This document shows, piece after piece, positions 56,063 through 64,000 of a stretch of 64,000 nt of DNA. The translations under genes and the position numbers were made by a program. The stretch covers positions 1 through 64,000 of the forward strand of contig NZ_JAQGLA010000006.1 of NCBI RefSeq assembly GCF_027853915.1. The letters run 5' to 3'. The DNA comes from Saccharopolyspora oryzae (GTDB lineage Bacteria; Actinomycetota; Actinomycetes; Mycobacteriales; Pseudonocardiaceae). Under the pieces are notes generated by a model. That model made no database searches. It was not told where the DNA came from and saw only the letters and a list, made by a program, of their open reading frames with translations. Position 1 is the stretch's first letter. Each line of letters opens with the position of its first letter.

Positions 56063-57280
56063 ATGGGGAACGTCGTGATGAACCGACAGACCGAAAGGGT
56101 GCGTCCGGCGCACCCGCCGACGGTGTTTCTGCTGGTCATCACGGCTGTGCTGGTCGTCGACGTGCTGCTCGAGCTGGTCTGGGTGCTGGGGCTCGGATCG
56201 AGTTCGTACGGCGCGGCGAACGCGGTCCGCCTGTTGCTGGTCGTCGTCGGTGCGCTCGTTCGCGTCGGGCTGCTGATCGGGGTTTGGCTCGGGAAGAAGT
56301 CCGCGCGCGGAGTCCTGTTCGGCGTCGAGGTGTTCTTCGGCCTGGTGATGGTGCTCGCCGCGCTCATCATGGGCGCGGCGAGCACTGGGAGCGCGGCATC
56401 GCTCCTGATCGGGCTGGGCATCGCGCTGCTGATGTTCGGGTGCGCGTTCCTGCTGAACTCCAGGCCGGTGCGGGTCTGGTGCGAAGGCGAGGTCCGGAGC
56501 CCGGAACCTGCGCGGGCTCCGCTGGCGCAGTGGGCGCAGCAGCAGGGGTGGCAGGTCGCCTGGAACGTGCCGTCGAGCGTGCTGGACCAGCTCCGCGGGC
56601 AGCCCTTCCACGAGTACCGGCGTAAGCAGGTTCCGGTGCTGATGCGCGGCCACCACCGGGGTGCGCCGGCGATGGTCGCGCAGGTCGACTTCCGGCACCT
56701 GCACAAGGCGACCACGGGGCCGTCGTACTACTCGCCCGGGGCGGACAGGTACGTCGAGCCGTCGAAGACCGTCGAGCACACGACGACGATCAGCGCCGTG
56801 GTCGTCGAACTGCCGGCGCCCGTGCCGGAACTGCTGGTCGGCACCAAGCGGAACCTGCTCGGCGACGTGGAAAGCCTGTTCTTCCTGAACAAGGCGCAGC
56901 GGCTCTTCCAGGGACGCGCCGTCGGCCAGGTCGCGACGGGTGGCCCGTCCATCGCGTTCAGCGCGGCGGACGGCTACCTCGGCGACTACTACCTGTACGA
57001 CGCCGATCCCGCGTACGCGCACGCGGTGCTGACGCCGGAGCGGGCGACCTGGCTGAAGAGCAACCGCTCCAGCGGGCCGGTGTTCTTCCGGCTCTCGGGG
57101 CGGAAGCTCGTCGTGTGGGCCTACACCGAGCTGGGCGGTGTCGCGGTCGTGGACGCGCTGCTCGCGGCTGCGGACGAGATCGTTCGGTGGATTCCTCCTG
57201 CGGCGTACCAGGATCCGGCTGCCGCGCAGGCGGATCAGCGGCACGTTCCGCTGGTGCAGTGGCAGATTCCGGTTGGCTGA
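56063..57280 (+). CDS. Membrane protein of a Trp/Gly-rich actinobacterial family, paralogue 1
   Basis: 405 residues. The N-terminal 140 hold four hydrophobic helices (TVFLLVITAVLVVDVLLELV is the first). The rest is a soluble domain opening with QQQGWQVAWN, running through GQPFHEYRRKQVPVLMRGHH, SAVVVELPAPVPELLV and AYAHAVLTPERATWL, and ending ADEIVRWIPPAAYQDP. I know this layout from many uncharacterised actinobacterial proteins; no function is established. ATG 56078 is an alternative start. The next gene is a truncated copy. Confidence 0.8.
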   Translation: MGNVVMNRQTERVRPAHPPTVFLLVITAVLVVDVLLELVWVLGLGSSSYGAANAVRLLLVVVGALVRVGLLIGVWLGKKSARGVLFGVEVFFGLVMVLAALIMGAASTGSAASLLIGLGIALLMFGCAFLLNSRPVRVWCEGEVRSPEPARAPLAQWAQQQGWQVAWNVPSSVLDQLRGQPFHEYRRKQVPVLMRGHHRGAPAMVAQVDFRHLHKATTGPSYYSPGADRYVEPSKTVEHTTTISAVVVELPAPVPELLVGTKRNLLGDVESLFFLNKAQRLFQGRAVGQVATGGPSIAFSAADGYLGDYYLYDADPAYAHAVLTPERATWLKSNRSSGPVFFRLSGRKLVVWAYTELGGVAVVDALLAAADEIVRWIPPAAYQDPAAAQADQRHVPLVQWQIPVG

Positions 57281-57340
57281 GGACGTCGTTCTGCCGGCCG
57301 ATGGCAGCGGTTCGTTGGCCGGGAAGGAGAGTGGGGAGCT

Positions 57341-58093
57341 ATGCAGCAGCAGGGCTGGCGGACCTCGTGGAACGTCCGGAAGAGTGCGCTGAAGGGTTTG
57401 CCCGGGCAGCCGTTCGACCGGTACCGGCGGAAGAAGATCCCGCTCGCGCTGAGCGGCTTTCACCGGGGCATGCCGGCAGTGGCGATGCAGATCGACTTCA
57501 AGTACAAGGGCTTGGCGGGTGGCAGTGGCCCGACGGTCTACAACACCAACGGTGTGGCGCTGAATGGTTCGAGAAGCGTTGCCAAGTGGGAGTCGTTCAG
57601 CGTGGCGGTCGTCGAAATGCCAGCCCCGGTTCCCGAGCTATTGGTCGATGACAAGCGGGACGGGCTCGAAGACTTCGGAGACTTGCTCAGCTTGAACCGA
57701 TCCCGGGGGGTGTTTCAGGGGCGGCCCACTGCTGAGGTTCCGATCATCGACCCGGCGACATCGCGGAAGTGGAGCAGCTTCCACGTGTTCGACGCCAGTC
57801 CTGCGTACGCGCACGCAGTACTCACCGAACCGCGTGCGTTCTGGCTGGCGAATTCGGACCGAGGGCTGCCCGAGATCCGCGGAGCCGCTGGCGCTCTGGG
57901 CTTCCGGTTGTCCGGCCGAAAGCTCATCGTCTGGTTGCAGCGTCCGCTTGACCCCGCGGTGGTCGACACATTGCTTTGGATCGCAGACGAGATCATGCGA
58001 TGGATCCCACCGGCGGCGTACCAGGATCCGGCTGCTTTGCAGGCGGATCAGCAGCACGTTCCGCTGGCGCAGTTGCAGGCTCAGTTCGGCTGA
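57341..58093 (+). CDS. Soluble paralogue 2 of the preceding protein
   Basis: 250 residues aligning with the C-terminal 260 of the previous gene from its first residues (MQQQGWRTSWNVRKSALKGL against QQQGWQVAWN) to the last (ADEIMRWIPPAAYQDPAALQ). The membrane part is missing, so it is probably cytoplasmic. GTGGGGAGCT precedes the ATG. It apparently arose by tandem duplication with loss of the 5' part; divergence is large enough that both copies may be functional. Confidence 0.8.
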   Translation: MQQQGWRTSWNVRKSALKGLPGQPFDRYRRKKIPLALSGFHRGMPAVAMQIDFKYKGLAGGSGPTVYNTNGVALNGSRSVAKWESFSVAVVEMPAPVPELLVDDKRDGLEDFGDLLSLNRSRGVFQGRPTAEVPIIDPATSRKWSSFHVFDASPAYAHAVLTEPRAFWLANSDRGLPEIRGAAGALGFRLSGRKLIVWLQRPLDPAVVDTLLWIADEIMRWIPPAAYQDPAALQADQQHVPLAQLQAQFG

Positions 58094-58117
58094 GGATCGC
58101 TGTACAACGCAGCAGGC

Positions 58118-58151
58118 TGCCTTCCAGCGGTCAGAGTTCCGCTGGAAGGCA
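58118..58151. terminator. Bidirectional terminator between convergent genes
   Basis: A perfect 13-bp stem, TGCCTTCCAGCGG with CCGCTGGAAGGCA, and an 8-base loop, between paralogue 2 and the effector-like gene. Confidence 0.75.
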
Positions 58152-58177
58152 CCCCGCTTTGACTGCTCGGTCTGCGG

Positions 58178-59419
58178 TCACCAGTTGAGGTCGCCGCTGA
58201 TCGTCTCGTCCGGTGGGACGTCGCTGAAGCCGCCGTCCTGAGCCTGCTGTTCCAGCTTGTCAGCCGCCGTGGAGACGCTGGACCCGTAGCTGTTCAACGC
58301 GGCCTTGCCGACTTCCTTGGCGCCGTAGCCGCTAGGCGCGGGGGCCTCGGAGGTGATGGGGCGGCCGTGCCGATCTGTGGCGACATCTCCGGAGCTGTCC
58401 ACCTGGGTGCGGGTACCGTCTTCGCCCACTTGCCAGATCTTGCCCTGTTGTCCGGCCTTCTCCGGCTTGTCGACCTGGTAGCCGCGGTCTTTCGCTTCGC
58501 TGGCGTAGCCATCTCCGAGTTGGCTCAGCGCCTTCCGCTCTTCGGCGGTATTGCTCGTCGCGTCACCCAGAGCCTTGCTGCCGGTGCCGACAGCGTCCTG
58601 ACCACCGTTGCCGCCGCCGGACTTGATCTTCTCCCAGGCCTTGTAAGCGCGGATCGTGTCGAGGATCGCCTTGATCGCGGTGATCACGGTCATGACGCGA
58701 TCGATGATCGTGGTGATCCGCTGGATCTGCTGAGCGGCGCGGGCACAAGTGATGCCCGCCTCCGCAGTGGTGACAGCCGTTGCTGCTGCGATGGATCCGC
58801 CGAAAGTCGGCCCGGCCGAGGCCGTCGCCGTGATCCAGGTGGTGATCGCCCAGGTCAGGAAGTCGGCGAGGATGCCTTTGATCACGCCCTCGGCGGCCTC
58901 CATCAAGGTGCCGCTCATCTGCAGGATCTGGGAAATGTTGTTGGCCTGGTCGCCGGTGGACTGCACGCCCTCGATGAACTTGGCCATCTTGGTGCGCAGG
59001 GCGTCCGCGGCTTCGCCGTCCCAGCCGGACAGCTCGCCGTCGAGCGTCTCGACCAGCTTCCCGGCGAGCTTGTCGATGTCACCCTTCACCTGGTCGAACG
59101 CCTTGGCACCAGCGGCCAGCGCTTCACTGTCGCCGGTGACGAGCTGGATGGCGTCCCGCACCGGTGCGACGAAGTTGATCACGAATTCGACGCCGGTGCC
59201 GATGAGGAAGCCCATCGGGTCCATCGCGAAGCTGGTCGCGCTGGTCAGGTAGCTGTCGATATCGCCTTTGAGGCCTTCGACATCGCCCTGGCCAGCGTGA
59301 TCGCTCGCGCTGATGATGTCCTTGACGAACGGCAGCTTCCCGAAGGCAGAGCCGTCGACCGGTGCCGCGATCGGGCTTACCGCACTGTTCTCGAGAAGCG
59401 CTTCAGTGTTGCTGGGCAT
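58178..59419 (-). CDS. WXG-motif type VII secretion effector-like protein
   Basis: 413 residues. The N-terminal 130 include a hydrophobic DPMGFLIGTGVEFVINFVAP and helical spans; a WXG-type turn occurs in LSGWDGEAADALR. A central hydrophobic segment (IKGILADFLTWAITTWITAT) and a polar, Gly/Ser-rich C-terminus ending SGDLNW follow. No catalytic toxin motif is recognised. The ATG overlaps the stop of the small WXG gene (ATGA), so they form one operon with a YbaB gene. The pattern matches Pseudonocardiales cassettes that feed type VII secretion; export is inferred. Confidence 0.75.
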   Translation of the reverse strand: MPSNTEALLENSAVSPIAAPVDGSAFGKLPFVKDIISASDHAGQGDVEGLKGDIDSYLTSATSFAMDPMGFLIGTGVEFVINFVAPVRDAIQLVTGDSEALAAGAKAFDQVKGDIDKLAGKLVETLDGELSGWDGEAADALRTKMAKFIEGVQSTGDQANNISQILQMSGTLMEAAEGVIKGILADFLTWAITTWITATASAGPTFGGSIAAATAVTTAEAGITCARAAQQIQRITTIIDRVMTVITAIKAILDTIRAYKAWEKIKSGGGNGGQDAVGTGSKALGDATSNTAEERKALSQLGDGYASEAKDRGYQVDKPEKAGQQGKIWQVGEDGTRTQVDSSGDVATDRHGRPITSEAPAPSGYGAKEVGKAALNSYGSSVSTAADKLEQQAQDGGFSDVPPDETISGDLNW

Positions 59420-59745
59420 CAGTACTGGCTCCCGGCGTCGACCCTGATCTGCTTCAGCTTTTCGGCGAGCTCGCGATCGACGTTCTGGTAGTCCTTGCCG
59501 CACTCGCTGATGTCCTCGCCGGCCTTGGTCAGTCCCGTGACCATCTCATCGAGGTGCTGCATGAAGGCCTGGTACAGCTCGGTGTAGTCGCTTCGGAGGA
59601 TCATGGCGCCGAGGGCACCCCAAGAGACGGCCGGGACGTCTGCGGCAGCGGCCTTCTCCTTGATGGAGTTCGCCTCGCTGGATAGGCCTCCGACGTTGTT
59701 GCCGCAGCTGGTGATCGCGTCCGGTTGTGCTTTGTAGCCGCCCAC
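59419..59745 (-). CDS. WXG100-like (Esx) protein
   Basis: 108 residues, two helices around a turn containing VSWGALGAM, which supplies the W-x-G. Length and helical layout fit WXG100 proteins. It has Cys14 and Cys82, which is less common. GTG start three bases after the YbaB stop; its stop overlaps the large effector-like gene. It probably pairs with that protein for export. Confidence 0.8.
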   Translation of the reverse strand: MGGYKAQPDAITSCGNNVGGLSSEANSIKEKAAAADVPAVSWGALGAMILRSDYTELYQAFMQHLDEMVTGLTKAGEDISECGKDYQNVDRELAEKLKQIRVDAGSQY

Positions 59746-59748
59746 GGG

Positions 59749-60198
59749 TCACCGCCCGCCGTCGAGGAACGAGTCGGGCATGTCGTCGTCGCCCGGGTCG
59801 TCCGCCGGGGCGCTGCGGTGCTGGTTCGCGTCGGGGTTGAAGAGCTGTTCCTGGGTGCGCAGGACCTGTTCGCGCACGTCGCTGTCCGGGACGTACTCCT
59901 GGACGATGTCGGCCTGGCGGCGGGCCGCTTCGGCGACCGCCTGCTGGAGGGTGCTCATGACCAGGTTGGACAGGTCGCCGGGGGACTTGCGCAGCGCGTC
60001 CTGGGTGAACTGGATGTCCGTCACGCCGCCCGGGCTGGCGACCACGGTCACCGAGCGGTCCGGCGAGGTGGCGCTGACTTGCAGTTCGCTGATCTGCTCG
60101 CGCATCCGGCCGAAGTCGCCCATCTGCTGTTCCGCTCGGCGCCCGGCCTCCTTCAGCGCCTCGAGCTTGCGTTGCAGATCGTCCAGGTCCGCGGACAT
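59749..60198 (-). CDS. YbaB/EbfC family nucleoid-associated-like protein
   Basis: 149 residues. An N-terminal coiled helix (LDDLQRKLEALKEAGRRAEQ) is followed by the YbaB beta-region (RSVTVVASPGGVTDIQFTQ), a helix and an acidic tail. Classical YbaB proteins bind DNA; members beside Esx genes in Pseudonocardiales are of unknown role. ATG 60198 has GGAGGAGG upstream. First gene of a three-gene operon. Confidence 0.85.
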   Translation of the reverse strand: MSADLDDLQRKLEALKEAGRRAEQQMGDFGRMREQISELQVSATSPDRSVTVVASPGGVTDIQFTQDALRKSPGDLSNLVMSTLQQAVAEAARRQADIVQEYVPDSDVREQVLRTQEQLFNPDANQHRSAPADDPGDDDMPDSFLDGGR

Positions 60199-60541
60199 CT
60201 GCGCCTCCTCCGTTTGCTTGGTGGCCCTTCGCCCAGATAGTCGTACATCCGGGCGCGCGATGTGGGACGTTTCCGCGAAATGTGCGCGGAACGGACCAAT
60301 TGCGGGGGAGGCGGCGGCGCTGGTGGCCGGAGCTGCGGTTCGGATCGCGCAGCAGCGCGGGTTACCGTGACGTGGATCGGCTCGGTCGATCGGTGCAGGT
60401 TGTGGCGGGCGTGCCGTGTCGTCGAGGGGCCAACACGGCACGCCCGGCCTGCGGTCTTCTCCGCTTCGGACTCGTCTTGCGCGGCGGTGCGGCTAGCGCG
60501 CCTCCGGCGTGTCGAGGACGAAGGTCAGAAGCCGGGTCGGC
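60199..60541 (-). other. 343-base region upstream of the YbaB operon
   Basis: No gene is supported. It holds the hairpin at 60407-60445 and presumably the promoter for the three-gene cassette, which I could not place. Confidence 0.5.
60407..60445 (-). terminator. Hairpin downstream of the Lys/Ala-rich gene
   Basis: GGGCGTGCCGTGT (60407-60419) pairs perfectly with ACACGGCACGCCC (60433-60445) across a 13-base loop, about 95 bases past the stop of the minus-strand gene ending at 60542. Confidence 0.6.
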
Positions 60542-61036
60542 TCAGCTCTCGAGCTCGGCGAGCGCCTTGCGGACGCGCTCGACCTCGGCCTCCAGCTCGG
60601 CCAGCTTGGCCTCGTGCTGCTGGCGGGCCTGGTTGAGCACGCTCTCGATGGTTGTCGAGATGTCCTCGTGCAGTTCGGCAGCGGCCTTGGACACCGCGGC
60701 CGCGGCGATGGGCAGGCCCTGCACGATGCGCTTGCCCGAGTGCAGCAGGTCCGCCTGCCACTCGCCGTCGGCGGTGCCGGTGACCGTCAACGTGAGCTCG
60801 ACCGTGCGGGTCTTCTTCGCGGTGCTCTGCTTGCGGGCCCGCGGCTTCTTCGGCGCCTCCTCGGCCGGTGCCTCCGGCTTCGGCTCGGTCGGTGCGGTGT
60901 CGGTTGCGGTGGTGTCGGTCGCGGTGGTGTCGGCCTGAGCGTCGGCAGCCGGGGTCTCCGCGGCCGGCTCGACCGGGGACTGCGCCGACTCGGGCTGGGC
61001 CGGGGCGTTCTCGGTGCTCGACTGTTCCTCGGTCAA
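60542..61036 (-). CDS. Ala/Pro/Thr-rich protein with basic linker and coiled C-terminus
   Basis: 164 residues, function unknown. The first 70 are acidic and Ala/Pro/Thr-rich with a TTATDTTATDT repeat. A basic linker (PKKPRARKQSTAKKTRT) leads to a beta-like segment (VELTLTVTGTADGEWQADLL) and a C-terminal coiled coil (QARQQHEAKLAELEAEVERV). The TTG start at 61036 is chosen because CAGGAGA lies seven bases upstream; the open frame extends to 61132 without a better site. The basic linker could bind DNA, but this is a guess. Confidence 0.75.
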   Translation of the reverse strand: MTEEQSSTENAPAQPESAQSPVEPAAETPAADAQADTTATDTTATDTAPTEPKPEAPAEEAPKKPRARKQSTAKKTRTVELTLTVTGTADGEWQADLLHSGKRIVQGLPIAAAAVSKAAAELHEDISTTIESVLNQARQQHEAKLAELEAEVERVRKALAELES

Positions 61037-61128
61037 CTCTGTCTCCTGTGTCGTGCGGCGGGGAACCCAGAATAGAACAGGTGTTCCCCTGTTGTGCTGT
61101 GGACTTGCCGGGCATGCGCCCGATCGGG

Positions 61129-62514
61129 TCACCGCTGGAGGACGGCGACCAGTGCTTGCAGCGCGGGGCGGAAGGCGTGCTCCGCCGGGGCGGCGTAGCC
61201 GACGACCACGCCGGGCGGATGGGCCCCCGCGCGCATCCAGTGCGGCCCGAGTACCTCAAGTTCCACCGACTGCTCCCGCGCCCGGGCCAGGACTTCTCGC
61301 TCCGTCGGTCCCTCCGGGTCGAGCTGCAAGGTGACGTGCAGTCCGGCCGAGATCCCGGCCGGGTGCGGCCGGTGGTTCGCGCGCAGGTCGTCCAGCGCGG
61401 CGCCGAGCAGCTCCAGCCGCCTCCGGTACGCGGCGCGCGATCGGCGGACGTGTTGATCGTAAGCGCCCGACCGGATCAGCTCGGCCATGGCCAGCTGTTC
61501 GAACAGCGGCGCGTGCAACCCGCTGTTGATCTTCAGCGTGCGGACCGGATCGACCAGCTGCGGAGGCAGCGCCAGCCACGCCAGGCGCAGCGCCGGGGCC
61601 AGCGTCTTGCTGGCGGTGCCCGCGTAGGCGACGTGGTTCGGCGCCATGCCCTGCAGCGAACCGACGGGCTGCCGGTCGAAGCGGAACTCGCCGTCGTAGT
61701 CGTCCTCGACGACCAGCAGGTCCTCGGCCTTGGCGCGCTGCACCAGCGCCATCCGCCGTGCCGAGCTCAGCGCGACGCCGAGCGGGAACTGGTGCGCCGG
61801 CGTCACCACGACCGCCCCGCTGCGCAGCTGCTCGACGTCGATTCCGTGCTCGTCGACGGGCACGCCGCGCACCGCCATGCCGAGGCTGGCCGGGATGGTC
61901 CGCAGCTGCGGCGCGGACGGGTCCTCGAAGTCCATCGAGTCCACGCCCTGGTCGTGAAGGGCCTTGCTGAGCAGCGACAACGCCTGCGTGTAGCCGTTGC
62001 AGACGATGATCCGCTCCGGCGCCGTGGCCACCGCGCGCACGCGCGCGAGGTAGTCGGCGAGCGCTTCCCGCAGCAGCGGGTGCCCCTGCGGGTCCCCGTA
62101 GTCGAGGTCGTCGGCGGGGATGTCGTGCAGGGCCCGGCGGCTCGCGGCCAGCCAGTCCCGGCGCGGGAAGGCGCTGAGGTCCGGCCGCCCGGGTCGGAAG
62201 TCCCAGCGCGCGGTGGGCGGCGCCGGGCTCGGCGCGTCGTCGACCGGGTCCGGCGCGGCGAGCCGATCGGCCACCGTGGTCGGCGCGCCCTGCCGGGACA
62301 TCAGGAAGCCCTCGGTGATCAGCTGGTCGTAGGCGCGGGTCACGGTGCCCCGAGCGACGCCGAGGTCCTGCGCGAGGGCACGGGTGGACGGCACGCGGGA
62401 ACCGGCGGGAAGACGCCCGTCGCGGATCGCGGCGCGCAGCGCCTCGGCCAACCCGCGGCTGTCCGGACGCCCCTGGTCCAAGCGCAGCTCAGCAGGGGAC
62501 CATCCAACCGTCAC
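61129..62514 (-). CDS. MocR/PdxR-type GntR-aminotransferase regulator
   Basis: 461 residues. An N-terminal GntR winged helix (VPSTRALAQDLGVARGTVTR) is joined by a Pro-rich linker to an aminotransferase-like domain whose PLP lysine is in AGTASKTLAPALRLAW, with VVEDDYDGEFRFDRQPV before it. Such regulators sense PLP or amino compounds; PdxR activates PLP synthesis. No pdx genes are adjacent, and the upstream side faces a non-coding gap, so the target is unknown. GTG 62514 lies eight bases after a TAGGGT -10 element, which suggests a leaderless mRNA. Confidence 0.9.
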   Translation of the reverse strand: MTVGWSPAELRLDQGRPDSRGLAEALRAAIRDGRLPAGSRVPSTRALAQDLGVARGTVTRAYDQLITEGFLMSRQGAPTTVADRLAAPDPVDDAPSPAPPTARWDFRPGRPDLSAFPRRDWLAASRRALHDIPADDLDYGDPQGHPLLREALADYLARVRAVATAPERIIVCNGYTQALSLLSKALHDQGVDSMDFEDPSAPQLRTIPASLGMAVRGVPVDEHGIDVEQLRSGAVVVTPAHQFPLGVALSSARRMALVQRAKAEDLLVVEDDYDGEFRFDRQPVGSLQGMAPNHVAYAGTASKTLAPALRLAWLALPPQLVDPVRTLKINSGLHAPLFEQLAMAELIRSGAYDQHVRRSRAAYRRRLELLGAALDDLRANHRPHPAGISAGLHVTLQLDPEGPTEREVLARAREQSVELEVLGPHWMRAGAHPPGVVVGYAAPAEHAFRPALQALVAVLQR

Positions 62515-62916
62515 GCCCTCCGACCCTACGCCGGAGCAGAGGGTGACGGACGCCGACTCCGCCCCGGAGGTTGATTGATTCCGTGGTCGTTTTGCGTGGC
62601 GGTGCAGGTGGCGGAACCTCAGCGCCCGCCTGGACTCCGGGTGCCAACCCTGATGTATGCCAATACACGGCGGCTGGGCCGTCCTCGCCAGGCGAACGCT
62701 GAGAACCCGCGGCGGTGCCGGTTGCGAGGGTGGGTTAAGCGCTGCGCGCTTGCGGCGGCCTGTGCTGGCTGGGCGCGTCGGGCGTCGCGGCTGGGGAATC
62801 AAACGTCCGGTGGGTGATGATCGCTACACGTGCAGTTGTCGCTTTCCGCCCCGCTGCGGCATTCGCCGTTGGTACGGTTCGTCGCCGCAGGCAGTGCTAT
62901 TCGTGGCAGGGGACTC
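62515..62916. other. 402-base divergent intergenic region
   Basis: No gene is supported. It contains family C copy 2 at 62581-62624. The rest is GC-rich with short dyads (for example GCGCTGCGCGC near 62738), and it carries the promoters of the MocR gene and the second YbaB cassette. Confidence 0.5.
62581..62624 (-). repeat. Family C interspersed repeat, copy 2
   Basis: The reverse complement matches 10503-10546 at 40 of 44 positions. It lies about 65 bases upstream of the MocR start codon, so here it is near a promoter, unlike copy 1. Confidence 0.75.
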
Positions 62917-63471
62917 GTGGCTGAGGACATCGGGCAGAGCATCGCGAACACCGAGCGGATGGTTCGCGAATGGCAGGAACGAGCCGAGGAGAAGGCTCAG
63001 AAGTTCGGCCAGATGCAGCAGCAGATCGAGCAGATCGTGATCACCCAGGCCTCCCGCGACGGCGCGATCCAGGTGACGGTCAACTCGAGCGGGATGCTGC
63101 AGTCCCTCCAGCTGGCGGAGAGCGCGAGCAGCCGGCCGATGGCCAAGCTCGCCGCCGAGATCATGAGCATGGTGCAGCTGGCGCAGTCCAAGGTCCCGGA
63201 CATGGTCGAGCAGGCCGTCGTCGACACCGTGGGCCTGGAGGACACCGCCGCGCAGCACCTGGTGACCCAGTCCCGGAAGTACTTCCCGGAGCCGCCGGAG
63301 GAGGAAGAAGCGCCGCAGCGCTCCGCCGGGCTGCAGGAGGTGCAGGTCTCGGTCGAGGACGACTACGAGCCGCCGAAGCGTCCACCCGAGCCGCCCCGGC
63401 AGCCGCCGCGCCGCCAGCCGGTCGACGACTTCGACGACGACGACTTCGGAAGCGGTTCGTTCCTGCGCTGA
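62917..63471 (+). CDS. YbaB/EbfC family protein, second cassette
   Basis: 184 residues. The N-terminal coiled helix (AEEKAQKFGQMQQQIEQIVI), YbaB beta region (GAIQVTVNSSGMLQSLQLAE) and helix (MAKLAAEIMSMVQLAQSKV) are followed by a long acidic and Pro-rich tail ending DDFGSGSFLR. GTG 62917 has AGGGGA upstream; the frame is open back to 62830. It heads a cassette like the one at 60.2 kb, on the opposite strand. Confidence 0.82.
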   Translation: MAEDIGQSIANTERMVREWQERAEEKAQKFGQMQQQIEQIVITQASRDGAIQVTVNSSGMLQSLQLAESASSRPMAKLAAEIMSMVQLAQSKVPDMVEQAVVDTVGLEDTAAQHLVTQSRKYFPEPPEEEEAPQRSAGLQEVQVSVEDDYEPPKRPPEPPRQPPRRQPVDDFDDDDFGSGSFLR

Positions 63472-63498
63472 AAGCCTTGACCTGGGGGAGTTTTCGCG

Positions 63499-63807
63499 AT
63501 GCCCGATGAGATGAACGTCGTCATCGAGAACCTGCGCGCCCACGCGTCCAAAGTGGACTCGGTGGTCGACCAGCTGAACGTGGCGGTCGACGCGTCGCAG
63601 CAGGTCAAGGTGGACAACGACGCCTACGGCCTGATCGGTCAGCCGTTCGCGATGCTGATCGACATGGTCGAGGGGATCGGCGTCGAGACCCTGCAGAAGG
63701 CGGTCGAGGGCATGCAGCACGTCGCCGAAGAGGTGCGCGGCGCCGCCGAGGACTACCAGTCCGTCGACGACCAGAACCGCGACCTGATCGGTGGGGTCGA
63801 GGTATGA
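63499..63807 (+). CDS. EspC-like type VII secretion-associated protein
   Basis: 102 residues, two helices around a turn with DAYGLIGQPF, and a C-terminal AEEVRGAAEDYQSVDDQNRD. This fits the ESX secretion-associated EspC/DUF2580 pattern (an export signal of the YxxxD/E kind could be in the C-terminal helix at YQSVD). ATG behind GGGGGAG. It overlaps the next gene (ATGA) and probably forms a pair with it. Confidence 0.78.
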   Translation: MPDEMNVVIENLRAHASKVDSVVDQLNVAVDASQQVKVDNDAYGLIGQPFAMLIDMVEGIGVETLQKAVEGMQHVAEEVRGAAEDYQSVDDQNRDLIGGVEV

Positions 63808-64000
63808 GCAATCCGCTCGTGGCCCAGTCCGAGCAGTCGGGTGACGACGGGTTCATCACCAAGGGCGACAGCTGGACCAGCGGGATCGGCATCCTCGACG
63901 CGGTCGACGGGATCTCCGAGCTCAACGACGGTTCGAACTGGGTCGAGACCGGCCTGGCGTGGGGCTCGGCGGCGCTGGAGGTCGTCGGCGCCGTTCTCGA
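63804..64000 (+). CDS. Type VII effector-like protein (3' end outside window)
   Basis: The first 65 residues are visible: MSNPLVAQSEQSGDDGFITK, then WTSGIGILDAVDGISELNDG and a hydrophobic ETGLAWGSAALEVVGAVL. This beginning matches the style of large WXG/LXG-type proteins of Pseudonocardiales, like the 413-residue protein at 58.2 kb. What C-terminal domain it carries cannot be seen. Confidence 0.65.
   Translation, partial: MSNPLVAQSEQSGDDGFITKGDSWTSGIGILDAVDGISELNDGSNWVETGLAWGSAALEVVGAVL

Noticed and set aside
62657-63040. Plus-strand frame overlapping the second YbaB gene
   Set aside because: Overlaps a real gene in another frame and has composition typical of non-coding GC-rich DNA.

Overview
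The window is about 70% GC, has actinobacterial codon use and frequent GTG/TTG starts, and is most consistent with the Pseudonocardiales, probably a Saccharopolyspora-like organism. This is inferred from gene order and protein style, not from a database match. Chromosomal markers (nuo, rpmG-hadAB, secE-nusG, ribosomal proteins, rpoBC) show that it is core chromosome with accessory stretches.

Layout. 1-8.3 kb: the end of the complex I operon (nuoH partial, nuoI, J, K, L, M, N), followed by a polyprenyl diphosphate synthase (8.3-9.3 kb). 9.4-18 kb: mixed metabolism, with a sunset-domain membrane protein, a divergent Lrp/AsnC regulator and dimethylargininase (ddaH), a YceI-domain protein, an HtpX-type protease, rmlA, a YajQ protein, tRNA-Tyr, two small unknown genes and an alpha/beta hydrolase. 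18.3-20.9 kb: a membrane GGDEF-EAL protein with a degenerate GGDEF site. 21-26.9 kb: the information-processing core, tRNA-Thr, tRNA-Met, rpmG, hadA, hadB, aspartate-type aminotransferase, tRNA-Trp, secE, nusG, rplK, rplA. 27-29.1 kb: an unknown membrane protein, then rplJ-rplL behind a structured leader. 29.4-40.8 kb: one complete Mce lipid-transport operon (ATPase, two YrbE permeases, six Mce proteins, two Mce-associated proteins). 40.8-43.9 kb: a large TPR-CHAT protease-like protein on the minus strand. 45-52.5 kb: rpoB and rpoC behind tandem promoters. 52.5-64 kb: an accessory region with a Tat-secreted unknown protein between two long palindromes, a DUF397/XRE-DUF5753/zinc-finger regulatory set, tandem paralogous proteins, and two divergent YbaB + small Esx/EspC-like + large effector-like cassettes of type VII secretion style, with a MocR regulator between them. 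The last gene runs off the window.

How the parts work together. The nuo genes and the prenyl synthase fit a menaquinone-linked respiratory chain. The Mce operon should build one importer in which the ATPase drives YrbE permeases coupled to a six-subunit Mce channel. secE, nusG, the L11/L1 and L10/L12 genes and rpoBC form the transcription-translation core.

The least expected signal is a set of short interspersed repeats. Family A is a long palindrome centred on ATAGC (four copies). Family B is an 18-24 bp palindrome, CAGTTTCAATTGAAACTG; two of its four copies lie in frame inside the N-terminus of the Mce lipoprotein gene. Family C is a 44 bp repeat present as two inverted copies 52 kb apart. 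The tract 11,934-12,324 holds seven dyads in under 400 bp.
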